This document shows positions 5,520 through 13,489 of a stretch of DNA of 13,517 nucleotides, piece after piece. Each line of letters starts with the position of its first letter. The stretch's first letter is position 1. The notes under the pieces were generated by a model. The model ran no database searches and was not told the origin of the DNA. It saw only the letters and a list, made by a program, of their open reading frames with translations. Position numbers and translations under genes: made by a program. The stretch comes from Thermoplasmata archaeon (GTDB lineage: Archaea > Thermoplasmatota > Thermoplasmata > Thermoplasmatales > Thermoplasmataceae), in NCBI GenBank assembly GCA_021826835.1, contig JAKAYH010000024.1:1-13517 (forward strand), read 5' to 3'.

Positions 5520-8489
5520 AACAGAAAAAATCTGACTGACGTTATCTATCCAATATTTCCTATAGTTCTCACCAACTGAATTCAAGTTATCTGTTTTCAT
5601 GAATAGATATACCTTTATGGAAAACCCGCCAAACTGAAACGTCTTCTGAGAACCATTGACCTCAAACAATTTACTGAAATAATCTGCTTTCTGTTGATAA
5701 TCTGTATATTTGGTGCTTTTAGGATCAATGAATACCACACTATATTCACTCCCTCTCCTAAGCCAGAATATGAAATCTGGAGAGTAGTCTCTCATCTTGT
5801 TTTTTTCTCCATCATAATATGGTATGTTAACTCTATCAAGGCTCTCATCTACTTTAGAGAAAGCCCACCAATCCATTTTAAGGTCCTTAGCTTTTTCACT
5901 CGATATAAACTCGTCTAGATCGTGGACGAATTTCTTCTCACTATCTACCCTAATGATATGGTTTATAAAATCTGCCTTATCCGATGCTACTAAAATAATT
6001 GGTAAGTAGTAATGTTGAGCTATATTGATCAGTTCTATCTGACTTTCATCGTAGTCGAATAGTAATTTTTTCTTATTGCTAGCCAGTTTCACAATCTGAG
6101 AAGCAAATTCATCAATATCTATACTTCCAGCGTTAAGTTTCTTTTTGAGTTCTTCCTTAATAATTTCTGGATTCTTGAACTTCCTAACCTCAGCAATCTT
6201 GTTGGTTAACTCATTTCTCTTCTCTTCAGAGACCATTTCTACGCTGATTTCTTTAAAATGAATGATCTCATCCTCAAGTTCCTTAAATTTGTCCATTTCT
6301 TTCATAGAGGTATTTAGATGATCCATCATGTTTGCCAATTGTTTATGGGCATTATTAGAATCATTATTCACAAAGTTAGACTCTTCAAGATATTCATGCA
6401 GTCTTCTTAACGTAGCGGGTGTAGCCCTATCTGAATAGAGAGCATAAATAACTCTATCATCTTCGATCCAGTTAATATACTTCTCTAAAAGCTTAAAATT
6501 GCCTCGGAATTTTGGTAGCTCCTTTAATTGAACTTCTTTCTTTTCAATGTAAACCGGCAAAAGAAGCGGGAGATTGGTATCAAAGTCAGTCTTCTTGACA
6601 TATATAAGTTCTCCTGTTTTTTCCCTTTCGAATTTTATACTTTCCATTATTTCTATTAAGTTTTGCTCGTTCGTTCCAAAAACGAATAACGTTTCTATGA
6701 GCGGTATTGAGTTTTGCTTCTTATTTTCATGTATAAGCGAAAATATTTGCTTGCCTTCTTGGTCTCCGTTCTTTGATAGAGTTTCAATTCTTTGGCGTTT
6801 GCCTTTAAGTGGTTCTATCCTTACTCCTCTTCCTAAGGACTGGAGTACATATTTTCTTGCATCGCCACTTCCTATATTTACAAAAACCATTACGTTTGGC
6901 CTGTTGGAGTCCCAGCCTTCATAAAATGTTCTAGAACCCATAAGTATGTTAATAGTACTATCATTATTGTTAAGATTACCAAAAAAGCTGTCTTCAATGG
7001 GATTTTCACTCACTTCATAATCTGAAAGAGTATCCTTAAGCCAATTTGTTATATCACCTATCTTTATGGATGCAAAATAACTATCAGAAGTCTTAAGTTT
7101 GAATGCAAGTTCTTCTTTTTTCGATTGTGTCTTAACAACTTCTATTTTCCCATTGCTGTCAGCATTGTATACAAATTTTAATACGTCATTGTAGCTCAGA
7201 TTCGAAAAATCAGAATTGCTGAATAAAAATTTTCTATTACCGAATACGTAATTTGGTTGATTTTTGAATTCATCCAATATAGAATTTTTAACTTGTTCAA
7301 ACAAACTCGTGTCGATCTCCTTAAGTGCTATTTCCCCCAACGTCTCAAAGAATATTTGAAGATCTGAATTTTCTATGCTTGTAGTATTTCCGTATAGAAC
7401 AAGCAACGGGTTGTGATAAACATTGTTGGGTATGATAGATAATTGTTGATATGCCTTTTTGACCATTGCCAGTGTGATCAAAGTCTTCAGCACAATAATT
7501 TTTCGTTCCTCGAAGTCTATACCACCATCTCCTCTTTTGAAAGCATCCATACTCTGTTGCGAGACGTATATGTTCTTCCCATACCCTCTTTCAGTAAAAG
7601 CCTCAAGATTGAGATTGAAAACTGTTGTGATTATATCCCATTCATCAGTGAAAGTAGCAGAGAAATTGAATAGAAATCCATTGCGAGAGAGGATTGAGTA
7701 GAAAATCTGTCTTTTAGAATCTTCCTTATTACCTTTATGCGCTTCATCTAGAATAATGTACCACTTGCCATTGTTTTCTATATCCACAAAAGAGAGTAGT
7801 TTTTCACTAGAAGTGTCTGAAATTAAATCAGAACGATAGATAAAGATATTTATATCATCCTTGCTAAATAATATATTATGCTTGATGTTATCGTATTCTT
7901 TTAAATCCCAATATTTTATTTTTAATGGCGAAAATAAATTGAACTCATCAATGTGCGCTTTGATTTGATCTATTAATTCTTCCCGATACGTAAGAAATAA
8001 GATGTCTTCATCAGGTATTGAACCCTTCTTTTTAAGTTCGTGTAAGATTTCAATTAGTTTGACTATAACAAGGCTTTTTCCGCTACCAGTAGCCATCCAG
8101 AATCCAATTCTATTCAAGAAGTTAAAAAAGGGAATTCTTTCACCTTCAGATTCGTAGAACTTATTCGCAATCTTGAAAATATTGCCATTTTTGGCTGGTA
8201 TACCAAATTCATCAGCCTGCTTTATGTGTGCTTTTACTGAATTAAAGAGTGATTTTTTGCCTTCTTTTACCTGGTTATCATAGTCAGATTCTGGATAGTG
8301 TAGGAGATTAACATAATAATTAAACAGAAATTTTAATCCTGATTTCAGGGCTTCTTTTTGATAATCAAATAAAATTTTCTTAGTAGAGAACCTTTCAAAT
8401 TTGATATCCCATGAATCTGGAAGAGTCTCGAATGTAATGTCAGAGATGAGTCGCTGGTAGACCGGCCTTATTTTTTCATTGTTAACCAT
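5514..8489 (-). CDS. res: Type III restriction enzyme Res subunit (SF2 helicase + PD-(D/E)XK nuclease)
   Basis: 991 residues, a normal full-length Res. It pairs with Mod to cut DNA lacking protective methylation, using ATP hydrolysis. Visible helicase motifs: Walker A MATGSGKS (132-139), DEAH (248-251), SAT in FSATF (276-280), and motif VI QSLGRGVRIEP (550-560). A helical region follows. The C-terminal nuclease shows SPDF (Pro904-Asp905), then VVFIDPKS (Asp922-x-Lys924), the PD...D-x-K core. All key residues are present, so it should be active. The ATG at 8489 is one base after the TAG of mod (8493-8491), with a GGTGG ribosome-binding site inside the end of mod, so expression is translationally coupled. 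Its 3' end lies in an AT-rich gap facing the GmrSD gene. Confidence 0.93.
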   Translation of the reverse strand: MVNNEKIRPVYQRLISDITFETLPDSWDIKFERFSTKKILFDYQKEALKSGLKFLFNYYVNLLHYPESDYDNQVKEGKKSLFNSVKAHIKQADEFGIPAKNGNIFKIANKFYESEGERIPFFNFLNRIGFWMATGSGKSLVIVKLIEILHELKKKGSIPDEDILFLTYREELIDQIKAHIDEFNLFSPLKIKYWDLKEYDNIKHNILFSKDDINIFIYRSDLISDTSSEKLLSFVDIENNGKWYIILDEAHKGNKEDSKRQIFYSILSRNGFLFNFSATFTDEWDIITTVFNLNLEAFTERGYGKNIYVSQQSMDAFKRGDGGIDFEERKIIVLKTLITLAMVKKAYQQLSIIPNNVYHNPLLVLYGNTTSIENSDLQIFFETLGEIALKEIDTSLFEQVKNSILDEFKNQPNYVFGNRKFLFSNSDFSNLSYNDVLKFVYNADSNGKIEVVKTQSKKEELAFKLKTSDSYFASIKIGDITNWLKDTLSDYEVSENPIEDSFFGNLNNNDSTINILMGSRTFYEGWDSNRPNVMVFVNIGSGDARKYVLQSLGRGVRIEPLKGKRQRIETLSKNGDQEGKQIFSLIHENKKQNSIPLIETLFVFGTNEQNLIEIMESIKFEREKTGELIYVKKTDFDTNLPLLLPVYIEKKEVQLKELPKFRGNFKLLEKYINWIEDDRVIYALYSDRATPATLRRLHEYLEESNFVNNDSNNAHKQLANMMDHLNTSMKEMDKFKELEDEIIHFKEISVEMVSEEKRNELTNKIAEVRKFKNPEIIKEELKKKLNAGSIDIDEFASQIVKLASNKKKLLFDYDESQIELINIAQHYYLPIILVASDKADFINHIIRVDSEKKFVHDLDEFISSEKAKDLKMDWWAFSKVDESLDRVNIPYYDGEKNKMRDYSPDFIFWLRRGSEYSVVFIDPKSTKYTDYQQKADYFSKLFEVNGSQKTFQFGGFSIKVYLFMKTDNLNSVGENYRKYWIDNVSQIFSVL

Positions 8490-8490
8490 T

Positions 8491-11097
8491 CTACCACCAA
8501 ATTAAGGGCTTCATTGTTTGGAAATCTATTTCTGAGAAGAATATTTTTTCATTGTCTTCAAAAACTACTGCATCTTTTTCTATTCGCTTTATGAACTTTC
8601 CTTTAATGTTTGACAAAGTCTCGGCGAGGTCTATGTTAGGGTAAATCTCATCAATATTAATTCTTATCCTGTCTTGTTTGTAATCGATCTCCATTCTATT
8701 AAGCATTTTCTGATCTTTAAGAAACACATACTGATTGTATATACTTTTGCTGTCCAGATCAAAAAATGGCTCAGAATCGCTGTAATGTACGTTTCTCAGT
8801 GTCTGTTCATATTGTTCCAACTCAAAATATTTGAAGAATTGAGATGTACCCTCAGAATTTGCAGGCCTACCATTCTTCCACTTGCTAGAAACACACAATT
8901 TTTTGATCCTAGGAATTATCACAGAGTAAAACCAGTTTCCATTTTCAACCAGAAGATACTTTCTTTTCTCTTCTTCACTAGATTTCCTATTAAGCTCTAT
9001 GACTGCTTGAGCCGTAGTACCAGAACCGGCATAATAGTCAATACATATACCAGGTGCACCCATAGATATCAACTGCATAAGAGTATGATAGCTTTTTGGA
9101 GTGTCAAATGCATGCCCCCCGAACATATTAGTAAGATATTCACTGCCATATTCAGGGTTTGAAAAAACAGGGTTTTTCCAGAGTGTTTTAGGTATTTCCA
9201 TCTCGAATGCAGGTGTATATATAGTGCCTTTTCTAATTATATAAGAATCTTTTTCGCGGGACACACGATCAAAGACCCTCTGCCATACTAGCTTTTCACC
9301 ATTTTCTGAGAGAGGGAGGATAAAGTCATAGCCTTCCTTCTCATACCTTGTCCTCAATTCTTCTACATAATCATCCCTGAATGCGTCATTTTGCTTATCA
9401 TATATGTTGAGATATTCTTCCCTTTTTATCATGCTGATGGTACCGTCTTTGATCAATACTGGATAATATCTGTTTGGTCTCTCTTCCCTTCTTGAATTCG
9501 TTCCAGTTCTCTTAAGCGGAGATTGAGATCTTTCCTCAAGTCTCTCCACGTATAGTTTCCGAATTTTGTTAATATCTGATGCATGAATTATGTGATATTC
9601 AGTGGTCTGAGAAACTTTGTTGGCAACGCGCCCCTGTGGGTTACATTCTACAGTAATTGTGGTTATATAGTTTTCCCTACCGAAAGTTTGGTCAAGAATT
9701 GAAGTAAGATAACGCATCTCAACATCATCTATGGAAGTGATCGACAAACCGTCAAAATCAAGGAATTGTTTGGATACATCAGTCCGATTCTTCACGAAAG
9801 TTAAGAAGGTACTGTCCCTATAGTTGTTTATATAATCAATTGGTGATGAATCGGTGTTGTAAGGCGGGTCGATGTATATGACCTTTATCTTTTTCCTGTA
9901 TTTTGGCGCTAGTGAGTTCAGTGCCTGAAAATTCTCTGACCTGACAAGCCACCCATCAAGTTCCTTGTCAAGGCTTACAAAAGATCCAATAATTTCAAGC
10001 TCAAGATCCTTAAAATATCTGGTATCTACAGGCAGCGTCTTGTACAGAATATTTAGCGTTTCATTTGAACTCTCACCGCGAAGAATGATCAAATTTCTGT
10101 CAAATTTCTCGGAGACCAGTCCTAAACTTTTCCATTCTTCGAATTGCTTCAAAAAATTAGAATGATTCAGAATTTTCTTTATTATCTCAAGACCTCCATC
10201 AACAGTGTCTATACGGTCAAGAGTAATCACGTAGTTGGAGTTTAGCACAAATTTAGGTTTTTTCCAAATCCTTGCCAACTCATCCTCGAATTGGGATACA
10301 AAGTCTATGACATTGAATGCAATGTTTTTTAGGATCTTCAGTTGTCCCAGTCTCTTTTCCGAATAGGTGCTTTCATCGTCAAGCATGTAATTCTTCAACC
10401 ATAGATCAAACTGTTCCTTCAGGAAGCTTTTCGCATCCTTGTTAATAAAGAAATCAATCTCTGTTTGTTTTCTGAAGACATTAAAGATATCGTCGAGCAT
10501 TTCCTCAGTTAGGAATATATTATTGTTTTTCAAATCTTTCAGAATCTCCGCTAATTTTGTCACTTTCCCATGTGCCGAGTATTCCGGCTTGAAGGTGATA
10601 ATATTATCGTGAACGTTTTCCAAGTTGAATATAACTACCCTCTTTTCATTTGAGACTTTCCCCTCTATCTGTGACGCATCAAATTTTATCCTGTAATTTA
10701 TGTTACCGTTAAAGAAATCAAGGTCGATACTTTTCCATAGGTTATCGGTCTTGACGTAGTAAAGCATAGATGTTTTCCAGAAAAGCATAACATCTTGGTT
10801 GTTTGTATACACCTTCTCATATGTCCTCGATTTAATAGGCGTATAACTAAAATATATGCTACCAGATTCTGAGAAATATGTTCTGAAAAAAGTATGAAGC
10901 TTCTCGAAGAGTTCCTCTCTGAATTCCAAAAATTCCTTGGTCTCCTTTTCGATATCAGATTTCAACGATTTGAGAATCTTTTCAAAGTATGTTGACTTAA
11001 TTCTCATTAAATTTACAAATCCAGAATTTCCTTCTACTTTAGCACCTATAAAAATATTCTTCAAATCTTGGTAAAATTCGTCTTCGTTTCTGACCAT
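8491..11097 (-). CDS. mod: Type III DNA methyltransferase Mod (beta-class, DPPY) with long N-terminal extension
   Basis: 868 residues from the preferred start. It transfers a methyl group from SAM, most likely to adenine N6, and supplies DNA recognition for the Mod-Res complex. The catalytic motif IV is DPPYN at 410-414. The SAM-binding motif I, DYYAGSGTT, is at 687-695. The IV-before-I order is that of beta-class Type III Mod enzymes, with the recognition domain between (~277 residues). FGRENY and EYHIIHAS, typical of Mod, follow motif IV. The ~400 residues before DPPY (opening with NEDEFYQDLKNIFIGAKVEG) exceed the ~120 of short Mods such as EcoP15I-type. This is a longer subclass, paired here with a normal-length Res. 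I chose the ATG at 11097, one base after the TAA of the upstream gene and 7 nt after an AGAGG site, over an in-frame ATG at 11181 that would overlap that gene by 83 bp. No simple-sequence repeat for phase variation is seen. Confidence 0.93.
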   Translation of the reverse strand: MVRNEDEFYQDLKNIFIGAKVEGNSGFVNLMRIKSTYFEKILKSLKSDIEKETKEFLEFREELFEKLHTFFRTYFSESGSIYFSYTPIKSRTYEKVYTNNQDVMLFWKTSMLYYVKTDNLWKSIDLDFFNGNINYRIKFDASQIEGKVSNEKRVVIFNLENVHDNIITFKPEYSAHGKVTKLAEILKDLKNNNIFLTEEMLDDIFNVFRKQTEIDFFINKDAKSFLKEQFDLWLKNYMLDDESTYSEKRLGQLKILKNIAFNVIDFVSQFEDELARIWKKPKFVLNSNYVITLDRIDTVDGGLEIIKKILNHSNFLKQFEEWKSLGLVSEKFDRNLIILRGESSNETLNILYKTLPVDTRYFKDLELEIIGSFVSLDKELDGWLVRSENFQALNSLAPKYRKKIKVIYIDPPYNTDSSPIDYINNYRDSTFLTFVKNRTDVSKQFLDFDGLSITSIDDVEMRYLTSILDQTFGRENYITTITVECNPQGRVANKVSQTTEYHIIHASDINKIRKLYVERLEERSQSPLKRTGTNSRREERPNRYYPVLIKDGTISMIKREEYLNIYDKQNDAFRDDYVEELRTRYEKEGYDFILPLSENGEKLVWQRVFDRVSREKDSYIIRKGTIYTPAFEMEIPKTLWKNPVFSNPEYGSEYLTNMFGGHAFDTPKSYHTLMQLISMGAPGICIDYYAGSGTTAQAVIELNRKSSEEEKRKYLLVENGNWFYSVIIPRIKKLCVSSKWKNGRPANSEGTSQFFKYFELEQYEQTLRNVHYSDSEPFFDLDSKSIYNQYVFLKDQKMLNRMEIDYKQDRIRINIDEIYPNIDLAETLSNIKGKFIKRIEKDAVVFEDNEKIFFSEIDFQTMKPLIWW

Positions 11098-11098
11098 T

Positions 11099-11473
11099 TT
11101 ATAACCTCTTTCTAAACTTGACAGATACCATCGACACATCAGATAATAAAATTTGTGAATACATTGTGTAATACCGATCAATCATCTTCTTTATCAAAGT
11201 GATAAGACCAAAGTTAGGAAAATAATTTACATTCTTAAAGAATGATAATTCGCTTATACCTTTTATAAGGGAGTTGTCAATTTTAGTAACTTTTACATAG
11301 GCTTTTCTAGCATCCTGATTCTTGATCATTGATCTGAAAAAAGAAAACCATCTCTTACCTAGGTCTTTAAGCATTGCAGGAAATTTAAGAAATGTTTTTG
11401 CCTCAAGTTTCATAAACCCTCGTTGGCCATCCTCAACAAGAAGTATTTTCCAACACTTAGGTTCGAAGGTCAT
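11099..11473 (-). CDS. Basic 124-residue protein, first gene of the Type III mod-res operon, function unknown
   Basis: I do not recognise this family. It is 124 residues and strongly basic (more than 20 Lys/Arg), starting MTFEPKCWKILLVEDGQRG. A positively charged middle (LKDLGKRWFSFFRSMIKNQ) is followed by a strand-like AYVKVTKID and a C-terminal helix (LITLIKKMIDRYYTMYSQILL). It has no transmembrane segment and no Cys pairs. The charge suggests nucleic-acid contact, which is inference. Its TAA is one base before the ATG of mod, so it is the first cistron of a coupled three-gene unit and likely works with Mod/Res, e.g. as a regulator, anti-restriction control or accessory subunit. The frame upstream of 11473 has no other start before a stop. 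A TATA-like box 25 nt upstream predicts a leaderless transcript. Confidence 0.7.
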   Translation of the reverse strand: MTFEPKCWKILLVEDGQRGFMKLEAKTFLKFPAMLKDLGKRWFSFFRSMIKNQDARKAYVKVTKIDNSLIKGISELSFFKNVNYFPNFGLITLIKKMIDRYYTMYSQILLSDVSMVSVKFRKRL

Positions 11474-11491
11474 AAGAACGTAACTAGTGAC

Positions 11492-11503
11492 GCAATAAAA
11501 ACC
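11492..11503 (-). promoter_or_regulatory. TATA-like promoter of the orf124-mod-res operon
   Basis: The minus strand reads GGTTTTTATTGC, centred about 25 nt upstream of the ATG at 11473. This places transcription start at or next to the start codon. It is the only good TATA match for this operon, since mod and res each follow the preceding stop by a single base. Confidence 0.45.
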
Positions 11504-11506
11504 ATT

Positions 11507-11531
11507 CGATTAATAGAAAATATACTAATCG
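11507..11531. promoter_or_regulatory. Imperfect inverted repeat next to the operon promoter, candidate operator
   Basis: CGATTAATA (11507-11515) and TACTAATCG (11523-11531) are inverted copies matching at 8 of 9 positions, around a 7-bp centre. The outer half-sites CGATTA/TAATCG are exact, 19 bp apart centre to centre. The element abuts the upstream side of the TATA box of orf124-mod-res, where a dimeric helix-turn-helix regulator could bind. It may be chance in AT-rich DNA; no regulator gene is evident unless orf124 is one. Confidence 0.3.
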
Positions 11532-11698
11532 GCAAATCCTTCTACGCCACATACAATCATTTAAGTGTAGTTTAATTTGAGTCATAAAGGAAGAAAAGAA
11601 TTTTTCGCAGACAATTTCCTTAAATATTACGGAAGAAACTTATAATACTCTGAGACACTTGAAAATTTGCTTCTGGCTATTTTTTTCCATATTCAGAG

Positions 11699-12421
11699 TC
11701 ATTCGTCAATTTGCGAAGTCCGTTGGAGTTGTGCAGATATAGATTTTACTCTCAAACACTTGTCGGCCTGAGATCAGTATTAGAACTATCCACATTTGGC
11801 GATTATTGTAATATTAAAGATGAAACTCATATGACATTGAAACCATTGATCCAATATAACACGAGCATTCAATCTTTCAAGTCAATTATTAACTCTTGGT
11901 TCAGATAGATTAGGATAAAAGATTCTATAAAATTTTGGAATTGGGAACGACTTTGAAATCATGTATAATTAATTAGGAGGTTTCGTCCATGTATGGTAAT
12001 ACTGGTATAGTTCTACAAGCATATACGGAACTAGCACTGTGATTTTTAACACAAAATACGGTTGCATAATTTGTGAATAGGCAGGTACAGGTTGTTAGGT
12101 TAGTCTCAATTTTGTTACGCGTGAATTATCCTATTGGAATTGTTCCCTTTCATAATAATGAAAAATTCGGTTTTAATGGCCCAGTTGGCGATTTCATGAA
12201 AAAAATTGACATAGATCATATCTTTGCTATGCTTACAAAAGACGAAGTTGTGTTTATGCGAAATGTAGCTAAGAACAACACGCACTTTCAAGAGACTGTG
12301 CGATATTTTGCAATCTCCCCGGAATAGATGAAGAAGGAATTTCAAAAGCAGGCTAATGAGTGGGAATTATTTATTGGGATTATAAACATAAACCGGAATA
12401 AATGTGATCTTCCAAACCTGA
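11699..12421 (+). pseudogene. Decayed proline dehydrogenase (PRODH/PutB-like) pseudogene
   Basis: Proline dehydrogenase is the FAD enzyme that oxidises proline to pyrroline-5-carboxylate. The plus strand keeps collinear pieces of it, broken by stops and shifts. Near 11740-11770 one frame reads DIDFTLKHLSA. The next frame gives a block resembling the N-terminal ...HLGE... region (STFGDYCN...DETHMTLK, 11792-11855). From 11989, GNTGIVLQAY matches the conserved VLQAY strand. After two in-frame stops (12040, 12067) comes VQVVRLV, the start of VRLVKGAY. IFAMLTKDEVVF...VAKNN matches the ATHD..li...A.. segment, VRYFAISPE matches the FQMLYG..PE segment, and GINVIFQT near 12394-12418 matches the C-terminal tail. 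Segments before VLQAY and near the end appear deleted. No intact frame remains, so it is non-functional. A GGAGG site 8 bp before the ATG at 11989 is a coincidence or relic. Confidence 0.6.
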
Positions 12422-12611
12422 ATTTCTTTCTACTCCTCGCAATTCCACACCGTGTGTATCGGCATTGTTTGTTCAAATTTCCGTTTACCTGTTCTCCTTG
12501 AATTGCTCCCTCCGGGAGAAAATATTGGGCCTGTAGTGAGTCAGATGTTCTGCAAGTAATACTGAACGATGTAAGTGATGTCGGTAGGTAGTATTGAATG
12601 CCTAGCGAGCG
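12422..12611. other. Intergenic stretch without a recognisable gene
   Basis: Between the proline dehydrogenase remnant and the 3' end of the last gene no ORF or RNA gene is supported. A short CTCCC/GGGAG hairpin with a 3-nt loop lies near 12508-12520. Without a following T-run it is not a convincing terminator. An AATACT/AGTATT pair lies near 12559-12595. Confidence 0.3.
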
Positions 12612-13460
12612 TCAATGAAAGTATATCAAATGGTGACATGGTAAAGAACCACCCCGCCAGTAAAAGTCGCAATTCTCACTTTTAAGCAATGAATGGGCAA
12701 CCTTTTTTATCTTTTCTGTGAATTCAGTAAAATGTGTACCTAAATTTGAATCAAACTCACTGCGAAGGCTTTCTTTTCCTATATGAATAACCTGTAACTC
12801 ATCTTCTACATTGCAAATAATTTCCCTCATCGTATTATTGTCACGCCATTTAGCTCCCCAGATATGAAGTATCATACCATCTGGCATCTCTTTTATTCCC
12901 ACTGAGATTGTAAACTGTCGTTCACCATGTTTCCACTTGAATGCTATTGATCCTTCCTTGACATATCCAATTCTGCCTTCAAGAGAGGTTTCGAAAATCA
13001 TTGCTGTAGTTTCAGCTACCGTCTTCATGGCAGATAAATTAAATGGTAATATTGCATCCTGATGGAATTGATCGAATGAGCCCCCGTCTAAATAGAGGTC
13101 ATCAGTTAGAGGGATTGACACCTCATTTTCATTCGATTCCATTATCAATTCAACGCCCCCTCCATGTTTTCCGAAGGCTGGCCATGATCTAGTGTAATTC
13201 CTATTCAAACGGTCGTCAACCGAGTTACCTTCATTGTCTGTGAGCGCAAACACATCAGAATCAAAACTATATCTGTGACGCGGTTTATACGTGAGAGATA
13301 GATAATTTGAAGCGAATGAAGCACTCTGAAAACTTTGAGTAGACACAAAAATAACCTCCTTCATTGTCTCTGGTCTGTGGCTGTTGAATCTCACAAAGTA
13401 TGAATGGTTCGTGAATACCAACTTTTGAATACACCAAGGGTGATATCGATACAATTGCAT
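12612..13460 (-). CDS. Hypothetical soluble protein, ~282 residues, function unknown
   Basis: I do not recognise this family. It has no transmembrane segment, no CxxC and no obvious catalytic motif. The middle is beta-rich and Gly-rich (FGKHGGGVELIMES, DLYLDGGSFD, GMILHIWGAKWRD). A helical stretch near the C-terminus (FTEFTEKIKKVAHSLLKSE) is followed by a short tail ending YWRGGSLPCHH. Its length and continuous coding character support a real gene. Two starts are possible: ATG 13475 (287 residues) or ATG 13460 (282 residues, MQLYRYHP). I prefer 13460 because a TTTAAATA box centred near 13485 lies 25 nt upstream, the leaderless spacing; it would be only 10 nt from 13475. It sits beyond the proline dehydrogenase remnant and has no operon partner in view. 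Confidence 0.7.
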   Translation of the reverse strand: MQLYRYHPWCIQKLVFTNHSYFVRFNSHRPETMKEVIFVSTQSFQSASFASNYLSLTYKPRHRYSFDSDVFALTDNEGNSVDDRLNRNYTRSWPAFGKHGGGVELIMESNENEVSIPLTDDLYLDGGSFDQFHQDAILPFNLSAMKTVAETTAMIFETSLEGRIGYVKEGSIAFKWKHGERQFTISVGIKEMPDGMILHIWGAKWRDNNTMREIICNVEDELQVIHIGKESLRSEFDSNLGTHFTEFTEKIKKVAHSLLKSENCDFYWRGGSLPCHHLIYFH

Positions 13461-13481
13461 AGTATCTAATATCATATGAGG

Positions 13482-13489
13482 TATTTAAA
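13482..13489 (-). promoter_or_regulatory. TATA box of the C-terminal hypothetical gene
   Basis: TTTAAATA on the minus strand, within AATTTTAAATACC, is centred 25 nt upstream of the ATG at 13460. It decides between the two candidate start codons of this gene in favour of the shorter protein. Confidence 0.4.

Noticed and set aside
6574..6924. 116-codon plus-strand ORF opposite res
   Set aside because: It is antisense to helicase motif VI of res, Ser/Phe-rich as expected of a shadow frame, with no supporting signals.
8674..9162. 162-codon plus-strand ORF opposite mod
   Set aside because: It is antisense to the conserved catalytic half of mod (motif I lies within it), with no promoter and an implausible composition.
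8491..11097. Phase-variable mod (simple-sequence repeats)
   Set aside because: No mono-, di- or tetranucleotide repeat tract long enough for slippage is seen in mod or its promoter.
11098..11181. In-frame upstream extension of mod starting at ATG 11181 (28 extra residues)
   Set aside because: It would overlap the upstream 124-codon gene by 83 bp and has no ribosome-binding site. The ATG at 11097 follows AGAGG and lies one base after the upstream stop.
12115..12345. 76-codon minus-strand ORF
   Set aside because: It is antisense to the proline dehydrogenase-like fragments, which explain the region better; no family or promoter is seen for it.
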